From JAJDNH01 sp964552395 (lineage in GTDB: Bacteria; Acidobacteriota; Thermoanaerobaculia; Thermoanaerobaculales; Sulfomarinibacteraceae): a stretch of DNA of 64,000 nt. The stretch lies in assembly GCA_964552395.1 (NCBI GenBank), contig CAZKGM010000013.1, positions 18,337 through 82,336 of the forward strand. The letters run 5' to 3'. Position 1 is the first letter of the stretch. Every line of letters begins with the position of its first letter. A model generated the notes under the pieces. It was not told the DNA's origin. It ran no database searches and was given only the letters and a program-made list of their open reading frames with translations. Positions 1-6,597 of the stretch are shown in pieces. The translations under genes were made by a program, and so were the position numbers.

Positions 1-1
1 C

Positions 2-196
2 GAAGTTGCGGTGATCAGCAAGGCGGACCTGTTGCCGCACGTGCCGTTCGATCTCGCCGCGGTCCGCGAGCAGATCGCGACCCTCAACCCGACGGGAACG
101 ATCCTGCTGACCTCCTCCGTCAGCGGCGAAGGGATGGACGCCTGGTGCGACCTGCTGCGGGCGCGGCTGGCGGCCAAGAGGGGGGCGCCGGCGTGA
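2..196 (+). CDS. hypB: HypB, C-terminal part (5' end outside window)
   Basis: This is the 3' end of a gene entering from the left, with 64 codons readable before the TGA at 194-196. The reading contains SKADLLPHV, the G4 (N/S-K-x-D) guanine-specificity motif of the HypB/UreG GTPases, followed by FDL...LNP and the EGMDAW stretch that closes HypB proteins. HypB is the cytoplasmic GTPase that, with HypA, delivers nickel to the large subunit of [NiFe] hydrogenases. The stop overlaps the GTG start of hypF (GTGA), so the two are translationally coupled, which agrees with the hyp operon that follows. The metal-binding N-terminus and P-loop lie outside the window. Confidence 0.88.
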   Translation, partial: EVAVISKADLLPHVPFDLAAVREQIATLNPTGTILLTSSVSGEGMDAWCDLLRARLAAKRGAPA

Positions 197-2526
197 GTGA
201 CGGCGGGACGACCCGGATGCGGGTGCGGTGCCGCGGCACCGTACAGGGGGTCGGGTTCCGACCCGCGGTCCACCGCCTGGCGTCGTCTCTCGGCCTCGGC
301 GGCTGGGTGACCAACGACTCGCAGGGGGCGACGATCGAGATCGAGGGGGAGGGAACGAGGGTCGCCGCGTTCGTGGACCGCTTGTCGGCGGAGCTGCCGC
401 CGTTGGCGCGGCTCGACGGGCTCGCCGCCGAGCCCTGTGCGACGCAGGGCGAGGTCGGCTTCACGGTGCGACGGTCCGCTCTCGGCCGACGGGACGGGGC
501 GCTGGTGCCGCCCGACGCGGCCCTCTGCGCCGACTGCCGGCGCGACATGGAGGCACCGCAAGACCGCCGCTACCACTACCCCTTCACCACCTGCACCAAC
601 TGCGGCCCGCGTTTCTCTCTGGTTCACGAGCTCCCGTACGACCGCGAGCGTACCTCGATGGGTTGCTTTCCGCTGTGCGCCACTTGCCAGATCGAGTACG
701 ACGACCCGGGCGACCGTCGCTACCATGCGGAGCCGGTGGCGTGCCCAATGTGCGGCCCGCAGCTGTGGCTCGTGGGGACCGACGGGGAGCCGGTGCCCGT
801 CATGGCGGACCCCGTCACGCACGTCCGATCCGAGTTGCTGGCGGGCTGGATCGTGGCGATCAAGGGGCTCGGCGGCTTCCAGCTCGCCTGCCGCGCCGAC
901 TCGGCGGAGGTGGTCGGCCGCCTGCGCCGCCGCAAGCGGAGGCAGGGCAAGCCGCTTGCGATCATGGTCCGTGACCTCGAAGTGGCACGTCGCCTGGTCC
1001 ACCTTGACGACGAGGGTGAGGCGCTTCTGCTGTCGCCGCGCTCGCCGATCGTACTGGCGCCGAGGCGGCGGCCGTCTCGGGTCGCGGAGGAGGTCGCTCC
1101 GGGGCTCGACGACCTCGGCGTCATGCTGCCAACCACGCCGCTGCACGTCGAGCTGCTACGCGACCCGCGTCTGCCGCCGCTGGTGATGACATCGGGGAAC
1201 CTGTCGGAGGAACCACTGTGCCGGACCAACCGGGAGGCGGTCGAGCGGCTGGCAGGGGTCGCGGACCTCTTCCTGCTCCACGACCGCGACGTGGTGCGGC
1301 GGATCGACGACTCCGTGGTGCGGACTTCGCCGTGCGGGCCGGTGATGGTGCGGCGGGCCCGCGGCTGGGTGCCGGAGCCGCTGCCGCTGCCGGTGGCGGC
1401 GCCGCTGCCGGTAGTCGCCACCGGCGGTCACCTGCAGGTGACTGCCTGCGTGACGGTCGGCGAGCAGGCGTTCCCCTCGCAGCACGTTGGCGACCTCGAC
1501 TCGGTCGCAGCGCGCGCGTTCCTCAGCGAGGTGATCGAGGGGCTGCTCTCATTCCTGCAGGCGGAGCCGGGCTTGATCGCTGCCGACCTGCACCCCGACT
1601 ATGCCAGCGGCTGGCTGGCGCTGGAGTTGGGCCAGCGCTGGGGCGCCGAGGTGGTCGGCGTGCAGCATCACCTGGCCCACGCCGCCGCGGTGCTGGCGGA
1701 GAACGGCTGCTTCCCTGGCCCCGGAGAGACGTGCTTCGCCCTCGCGCTGGACGGCACAGGCTGGGGCGGGGACGGCACGGCCTGGGGCGGCGAGTGGCTC
1801 GAGGTTGCCGGAGACCTGCGCTGTCGCCGGCTCGCCTCCCTCGAGCCTCTGCCACTGGTCGGCGGCGAGGCCGCCGTGCGGGAGCCGTGGAGGGTCGCCG
1901 TGGCCGCCCTGGAGCGCGCCGGTGAGGCGGACTTGATCGCGCAGACACCGCTCTGGCCTCTGGTGAACGGTGACCGTCTGCGGGATGTGCTGAGGCTCTG
2001 CAAGGGTGGGGACTGGCCGCTGGCGACCGGAGCTGGGAGGGTGTTCGAGGCCGCCGGTGCGTTGCTCGGGGTAGCGCTCGAGAACCGGTGGGAGGGTGAG
2101 GCGGCGGCGCGCCTCGAGGCGCTGGCGACGACCTCGTCGGCTCCGCCGGAGGAGTGGGCGGAGGTGGCGGGAGACAACGGAGCTGCAGTCCTGCCGTCAT
2201 CGAGGCTGCTCGCCGCCGTGGCGCGGCGGGTGGCGGCGGGCGAAGGCCCGGCAGAGGTTGCGGCCGGCTTCCACGCTACCTTCAGCCGGCTGGCGGTGGA
2301 CCTCACCGTCGGCCTGGGCCTGCCAGCTGGCGCCGTCGTCGCCCTCGGCGGCGGCTGCTTCGTCAACAGGATCCTGAGTGCGCGGCTGGCGCCGGGATTG
2401 AGAGGTGAGGGGTTCCAGGTGGTCGAGGCGCGGGCCGCTCCTCCCGGGGACGGCGGCCTCTCGTACGGCCAGGCGGTCGTCGCCGCGGTGGCCGCCGCGC
2501 GTGGCGTGCGGCCTTTCCTGGTCTGA
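193..2526 (+). CDS. hypF: Carbamoyltransferase HypF
   Basis: HypF makes the carbamoyl group that becomes the CN ligands of the [NiFe]-hydrogenase iron: it converts carbamoyl phosphate and ATP to carbamoyl-AMP and passes the group to the C-terminal Cys of HypE. The 777-aa protein has the full architecture: acylphosphatase domain with VQGVGFRPAVHRLA near residue 17, two zinc-finger blocks from about residue 112 (CADC...CTNC and CATC...CPMC), a YrdC-like domain over about 200-385, and a Kae1-like C-terminal domain with HHLAHAAA near residue 492. The GTG at 193 is chosen because it overlaps the hypB stop and places the acylphosphatase domain at the usual distance. An in-frame upstream start at 145 would lie inside hypB and is unlikely. 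Confidence 0.95.
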   Translation: MSDGGTTRMRVRCRGTVQGVGFRPAVHRLASSLGLGGWVTNDSQGATIEIEGEGTRVAAFVDRLSAELPPLARLDGLAAEPCATQGEVGFTVRRSALGRRDGALVPPDAALCADCRRDMEAPQDRRYHYPFTTCTNCGPRFSLVHELPYDRERTSMGCFPLCATCQIEYDDPGDRRYHAEPVACPMCGPQLWLVGTDGEPVPVMADPVTHVRSELLAGWIVAIKGLGGFQLACRADSAEVVGRLRRRKRRQGKPLAIMVRDLEVARRLVHLDDEGEALLLSPRSPIVLAPRRRPSRVAEEVAPGLDDLGVMLPTTPLHVELLRDPRLPPLVMTSGNLSEEPLCRTNREAVERLAGVADLFLLHDRDVVRRIDDSVVRTSPCGPVMVRRARGWVPEPLPLPVAAPLPVVATGGHLQVTACVTVGEQAFPSQHVGDLDSVAARAFLSEVIEGLLSFLQAEPGLIAADLHPDYASGWLALELGQRWGAEVVGVQHHLAHAAAVLAENGCFPGPGETCFALALDGTGWGGDGTAWGGEWLEVAGDLRCRRLASLEPLPLVGGEAAVREPWRVAVAALERAGEADLIAQTPLWPLVNGDRLRDVLRLCKGGDWPLATGAGRVFEAAGALLGVALENRWEGEAAARLEALATTSSAPPEEWAEVAGDNGAAVLPSSRLLAAVARRVAAGEGPAEVAAGFHATFSRLAVDLTVGLGLPAGAVVALGGGCFVNRILSARLAPGLRGEGFQVVEARAAPPGDGGLSYGQAVVAAVAAARGVRPFLV

Positions 2527-2638
2527 GGTGGCGGTGCCATATACTCGATCGAACGATGTCCTGACGCCGGCAGCACCGAGGGGAGTGGCCACCGCTGGTG
2601 CGCCGCGGTCTACCGGCGAATACAGGGGGTGGTAGAAG

Positions 2639-2866
2639 ATGTGTCTGGCGATTCCGATGGTCCTGGTGGAGCGGAGCGAGTTCGACGGTGTCGTCGAGCT
2701 GGACGGCGTCCGCCGCACCGTGTCTCTGATGCTCCTGCCCGACGCCCGCAAGGGCGAGCAGCTGCTGATCCACGCCGGCTACGCGATCGGACGGCTGGAC
2801 GCCGACGAGGCAGCGGAGACGCTGGCGCTGCTGCGAGAGTATGCGGACGCAGTAGTGGGGCTGTGA
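2639..2866 (+). CDS. hypC: Hydrogenase assembly chaperone HypC
   Basis: A 75-aa protein beginning MCLAIPM, the invariant N-terminus of the HypC/HupF family, in which Cys2 (exposed after Met removal) holds the Fe(CN)2CO unit while HypC bridges HypD and the hydrogenase large subunit precursor. The length is typical of the family. A purine-rich GGGGGTGG lies about 6 nt before the ATG. The gene sits 112 bp after hypF; that gap has no gene-like reading and no terminator I can support. The stop overlaps the hypD GTG start. Confidence 0.95.
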   Translation: MCLAIPMVLVERSEFDGVVELDGVRRTVSLMLLPDARKGEQLLIHAGYAIGRLDADEAAETLALLREYADAVVGL

Positions 2867-3969
2867 GCGACTCGGCTCAGTACTCCGACCCGCGGGCTCT
2901 GGCCGGCCTCATCGGCCAGTTGCGCGAGGTCGCAGGCGGCCTTGACCACAGGCTGACCTTCATGGAGGTCTGCGGCACCCACACCCACAGCGTCGCCAAG
3001 GCCGGCCTGCGGCGGATGATGCCGCCGTCTGTCAGGCTCATCTCCGGGCCCGGGTGCCCGGTTTGTGTGACCCCTGTGGACTACCTCGACCGCGCGCTGG
3101 CGCTGGCCGCTCTGCCGGACACCGTCGTTTGCACGTTCGGCGACCTGATGCGGGTGCCGTCGAGCACCGGCTCGCTCGAGCAGGCGAGGGCCGAGGGCGC
3201 GCGGGTGGAGGTTGTCTACTCGCCGCGTGACGCGCTCGAGCTGGCCCGCCGGCGGCCGCAGAGCCGGGTCGTGTTCCTGGCGGTCGGATTCGAGACCACC
3301 GCGCCCACGATCGCGGCCGCAGTCGCCGAGGCGGAGGCGGATGGCGTCACGAACTTCCTCCTCCTACCGGGCAACAAGACCATGCCGCAGGTGATGCGGG
3401 TACTGGTCGACGATCCGCAGCTCGAGGTCCACGGCTTCCTGCTGCCGGGGCACGTCTCGGTCATCACCGGCTGGAGGATGTTCGGCTTCCTGGCCGAGGA
3501 GTTCGGCATTCCTGGTGTCGTGACCGGCTTCATGCCGACCGACGTGGTGCAGGGCGTCCTCGCCCTCGCTCGGCAGGTGGCCCAGGGTCACGCGACGATC
3601 GCCAACCAGTACGGACGGGCGGTGACTACGGCCGGCAACCTGCAGGCCCATCGGCTCGTCGAGCGCTTCTTCGAGCCCGCGGACTCGGCGTGGCGGGGGT
3701 TCGGGGTCGTGCCCGGATCCGGCCTCGGGCTGCGAGCGGCGTGGGCGCACCGGGACGCATCGTCGATCCGGGTCGACCTGCCCGCCCCGCGCGAGCCCGC
3801 CGGCTGCCGGTGCGGCGAGGTCCTGCGCGGCGTCGTCGACCCGCCGGAGTGCCCGCTGTTCGCGAACGGCTGCGATCCCGAGCTGCCGGTCGGCGCCTGT
3901 ATGGTCTCTTCCGAGGGGACCTGCAGCGCCTGGTACCGGCACGAGAGATGGCTGGAGGCCGGCACGTGA
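2863..3969 (+). CDS. hypD: Hydrogenase expression/formation protein HypD
   Basis: HypD is the [4Fe-4S] scaffold on which the Fe(CN)2CO group is assembled with HypC and HypE. The 368-aa reading contains family landmarks: FMEVCGTHTH near residue 29, ISGPGCPVCVTP, the GFETTAPT segment, and a C-terminal cysteine-rich region (CRCGEVLRG...ECPLF...C) that binds the cluster. The open frame extends upstream to 2629, but that would read through hypC in another frame. GTG at 2863 overlaps the hypC stop (GTGA) and yields a normal N-terminus. Its own stop overlaps the hypE start by the same arrangement. Confidence 0.95.
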   Translation: MSDSAQYSDPRALAGLIGQLREVAGGLDHRLTFMEVCGTHTHSVAKAGLRRMMPPSVRLISGPGCPVCVTPVDYLDRALALAALPDTVVCTFGDLMRVPSSTGSLEQARAEGARVEVVYSPRDALELARRRPQSRVVFLAVGFETTAPTIAAAVAEAEADGVTNFLLLPGNKTMPQVMRVLVDDPQLEVHGFLLPGHVSVITGWRMFGFLAEEFGIPGVVTGFMPTDVVQGVLALARQVAQGHATIANQYGRAVTTAGNLQAHRLVERFFEPADSAWRGFGVVPGSGLGLRAAWAHRDASSIRVDLPAPREPAGCRCGEVLRGVVDPPECPLFANGCDPELPVGACMVSSEGTCSAWYRHERWLEAGT

Positions 3970-4985
3970 AGCCGCCGCAGCGCGTGCTGCTCGCCCACGG
4001 CGGAGGCGGCCGCCTGACCCGGCAGCTGGTCGAGGAGGTCTTCCTGCCGGCGCTCGACAACCCGATCCTGGCGACGCTCACGGATGCCGCCGTGCTGCCG
4101 GAGCTGCCGGCGGGGCGGCCGGCGCTGACGACCGACGCCTTCGTCGTCGACCCGCCGATCTTCGCCGGCGGCGACCTCGGCTACCTCAGCATCTGCGGCA
4201 CCGTCAACGACCTCGCCATGGTCGGGGCGAGGCCGCTGTGGCTGACGTGGGCGCTGATCCTCGAGGAGGGGGTCGATGGCGGTCTGGTCGCCGCCTGCAC
4301 CGAGGGTGCAGCGCGCGCTGCGGCCGAGGCCGGGGTCACCGTGGTTGCTGGAGACACCAAGGTGGTGCCGCGCGGCAAGGGCGATCGGCTGTTCGCAGTG
4401 ACCGCCGGGCTGGGCGTGGTGCCGCCGGGGCGCATTCTCAAAGACGACCGGATCCGGCCCGACGACGTCGTCATCGTGTCAGGGCCGATCGGCGATCACG
4501 GCGCCACGGTGATGGCCCACCGTCACGGTCTCGATGCGCCGGGCCTGGTCTCCGACTGCAGGCCGCTGTCCGGGCTGGTGGAGGCGCTGTGTGACAGCGG
4601 CGCCGCGGTGCGCGCGCTGCACGATCCCACACGGGGGGGCGTGGTGACTGTCTGCCACGAGGTGGCCGGCAGGTGCGGGCTGCGGGTGCGTCTGGTCGAG
4701 GCGGCTCTCCCCGTCAGGCCCGCCGTGGCGGCGGTCTGTGACCTGCTGGGCCTCGAGGCGTTGTCGCTGGCCTGTGAGGGGCGCTTGCTCGCCTGGATCG
4801 ACGGCAGCCACGCCGAGCTGGCGCTGGCCGCGATGCGGGCGCACCCGGATGGCGCGGGGGCGGTCGTGATTGGTCGCATGGAGCAGCTGCCGGCCGGAGA
4901 GCCGCCGGTGCTGCTGGAGACGGCGGTCGGCGGCGAGCGGCCGCTCGACCTCCTCTCCGGTCACGAGCTGCCGAGGATCTGCTGA
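3966..4985 (+). CDS. hypE: Carbamoyl dehydratase HypE
   Basis: HypE accepts the carbamoyl group from HypF on its C-terminal cysteine and dehydrates it with ATP to thiocyanate, the source of the CN ligands. The 339-aa protein has the PurM/AIR-synthase-like fold: N-terminal HGGGGRLTRQLVEEVF, the TTDAFVVDP and GTVNDLAMVGA segments, and GDTKVV. It ends in PRIC, the C-terminal Cys that carries the carbamoyl/cyano group, so the active tail is intact. The GTG at 3966 overlaps the hypD stop. The open frame begins upstream at 3690 but that part is antisense-like noise within hypD. Confidence 0.96.
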   Translation: MKPPQRVLLAHGGGGRLTRQLVEEVFLPALDNPILATLTDAAVLPELPAGRPALTTDAFVVDPPIFAGGDLGYLSICGTVNDLAMVGARPLWLTWALILEEGVDGGLVAACTEGAARAAAEAGVTVVAGDTKVVPRGKGDRLFAVTAGLGVVPPGRILKDDRIRPDDVVIVSGPIGDHGATVMAHRHGLDAPGLVSDCRPLSGLVEALCDSGAAVRALHDPTRGGVVTVCHEVAGRCGLRVRLVEAALPVRPAVAAVCDLLGLEALSLACEGRLLAWIDGSHAELALAAMRAHPDGAGAVVIGRMEQLPAGEPPVLLETAVGGERPLDLLSGHELPRIC

Positions 4986-5695
4986 TGCTGTGGGCCCACC
5001 TTCCCTGGAGCCTGCTCGTCGCCGCCCTCGGCATCGGCGTGACCCACACCCTGCTCGGCCCCGATCACTACCTGCCGTTCATCATGCTGGCCCGAGCGCG
5101 GGGGTGGAGCCGCTGGCGCACCATCGTCATCACTGCCGTCTGTGGGGTCGGTCATGTCGGCTCCTCGGTGCTGCTTGGTACGCTGGGTATCGCCTTCGGG
5201 TTCGCCATAGGCCATCTCGAGCTGACGGAGTCCGGCCGCGGCAACGTCGCGGCGTGGGCGATGGTGGCATTCGGCGCCGCCTACGCGTTGTGGGGTGCCC
5301 GACACGCGTTGCGCAGGCGGAGAGAGCTCGAGCCGCACAGCCACGACGGCGGTGTCCACATCCACAGCCACGGCCTCCACCCACACCACCACGACCATGC
5401 CCAGGTCGGCGCCAACACGACGTTCTGGACGCTCTTCATCATCTTCGTCCTCGGCCCGTGTGAGCCGTTGATTCCGCTGTTCGCGCTGCCGGCGAGCCGT
5501 GGCCAGTGGGGGGCGGCGGTGCTCACCGCCGTGGTCTTCGGCATCGCGACCCTGGTGTGCATGATCGCCGTCACCATGGCGGCGCGAGAGGGAATGCAGA
5601 TGCTGCGCCTGGGTGCTCTCGAGCGCTGGGCCCACGTCGCCGCCGGGAGCATCATCGCCGTCGCCGGCCTGTCGGTCATCTACCTGGGACTCTAG
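4985..5695 (+). CDS. Histidine-rich membrane permease, probable Ni/Co transporter
   Basis: A 236-aa polytopic membrane protein with about six hydrophobic segments. The first helix carries H21-x5-D27-H28 (THTLLGPDH), reminiscent of the HxxxxDH motif of NiCoT/NicO/UreH-type nickel permeases. The central loop (about residues 117-138) is packed with histidines (HSHDGG, HIHSHG, HPHHHDH), a typical metal-binding loop. Its ATG overlaps the hypE TGA by one base, so it is the last gene of the hyp operon. Inference: it imports nickel, or moves it across the membrane, for the hydrogenase maturation pathway. A TauE/SafE-like exporter is the main alternative. The stop codon is the start of a short repeat shared with 37251-37284. 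Confidence 0.75.
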   Translation: MLWAHLPWSLLVAALGIGVTHTLLGPDHYLPFIMLARARGWSRWRTIVITAVCGVGHVGSSVLLGTLGIAFGFAIGHLELTESGRGNVAAWAMVAFGAAYALWGARHALRRRRELEPHSHDGGVHIHSHGLHPHHHDHAQVGANTTFWTLFIIFVLGPCEPLIPLFALPASRGQWGAAVLTAVVFGIATLVCMIAVTMAAREGMQMLRLGALERWAHVAAGSIIAVAGLSVIYLGL

Positions 5696-5725
5696 AGGCC
5701 CGGCTGGGAGCCCCGATTCGGCTGC
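5692..5725 (+). repeat. Stop-anchored repeat A, copy 1
   Basis: A 34-bp element beginning one base before the TAG stop of the His-rich permease gene. It matches 37251-37284 on the opposite strand at 32 of 34 positions by eye. The core is GGGAGCCCCGATTCGG. In both copies the element starts at the stop codon of an unrelated gene and runs downstream in the direction of transcription. Its function is unknown; a 3'-end processing or REP-like element is possible. Confidence 0.7.
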
Positions 5726-6005
5726 ACCGGCGCTCCGTCGGTCGGAGCCAAGCGCGAGCGGATAGTCCCCGCCGCCCGCGGCGGGATGGCCGCTCGCCTC
5801 CTTCTGTCCTGTTCCCGCCCCACCGCGGGACCGTTCTTGGGGCGAGACCCCAGCCCGCCCAACCGGTGAATAGGTGTAGGAGGCGGCTCGAGCGGGCTGC
5901 GGCGGTTGCTACGGAGTCGCTCCTGCCTACTCGTTGGCTCGCGACCGCCGGAACTGCGAGACGTCTAGGTGCGGGAACACCCAGACGGCCGCCGGAGCTG
6001 CAGGG
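5696..6005. other. 310-bp intergenic region between convergent genes
   Basis: No convincing coding frame is seen. It holds the rest of repeat A, a perfect 18-bp palindrome at 5768-5785, and further GC-rich potential hairpins. The left gene reads in and the right gene reads out toward it, so transcription from both sides ends here. I recognise no known RNA family. Confidence 0.6.
5768..5785. terminator. GC hairpin between convergent genes, possible terminator
   Basis: CCCGCCGC and GCGGCGGG form a perfect 8-bp palindromic stem around CC. It lies 73 bp after the permease stop. There is no U-tract, so a factor-independent terminator is not proven; position between convergent genes is the main argument. 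Confidence 0.35.
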
Positions 6006-6500
6006 TCACGTCGGGGAAATCGGTGGGGAGTCGATTGAGACCAGCTCCTCCAGCAAGCGGCGGGTGGGCCAGATCAGGGCCATCGCAACCAGGGATGCGG
6101 CGGCGAAGACCGCACACCACCAGAGGCTCCCGGACAGCAGGGTGAGCACGAGGCCGAAGATGGCGGTGCTCTCCCGGAGTGCCAGGCTGACGAGAAGGGT
6201 CTGGCGGTACCCCTTGAGAATCTCGTCGGGGTCGGCGGGAGCGGTGCGCGCGCGCAGCTGCCCGAGCTGCATGCGGTACAGGACCTCAGCGGCCACGAGC
6301 ATCATGACCGCGACCACGGCCAGCACCGGCGGCAGCAGCGAGGGCATGGCCGTGCCAGCCGGCATCGCCCGCGCGCTTTGGGAGACGAGCACAGCTGCGA
6401 TGACGAGGTAGATCAGCACCGAGGTCATCATTGCCGTCGCGAGCACGATGGCGACGCTGACAGCTCTCGTGATCGAGCCCTGGAGATCCTCTTCAGGCAT
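6006..6500 (-). CDS. Small four-helix membrane protein, unknown function
   Basis: A 164-aa protein with four predicted membrane segments (about residues 15-40, 54-75, 95-118 and 123-143) and a short charged loop (RARTAPADPDE) between helices 2 and 3. I do not recognise a family. The ATG at 6500 is chosen because AAGGAGG lies 4 nt upstream; the longer frame to 6707 would run into the divergent phosphatase gene. It is divergently transcribed from that phosphatase gene, with 97 bp between them that must hold both promoters. Confidence 0.7.
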   Translation of the reverse strand: MPEEDLQGSITRAVSVAIVLATAMMTSVLIYLVIAAVLVSQSARAMPAGTAMPSLLPPVLAVVAVMMLVAAEVLYRMQLGQLRARTAPADPDEILKGYRQTLLVSLALRESTAIFGLVLTLLSGSLWWCAVFAAASLVAMALIWPTRRLLEELVSIDSPPISPT

Positions 6501-6597
6501 GGCTCCTCCTTGTTGCGGGGCTCCGAGTCGCTTTAAGTTGCCGGGTATCGTATCAGGTTCACACATTCTTGAACTCCCCGGGGTCGGTCCACGTATC

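Noticed and set aside
5696..6005. Structured non-coding RNA or riboswitch
   Set aside because: Several GC hairpins but no match to a known RNA family and it lies downstream of convergent genes, not in a 5' leader.
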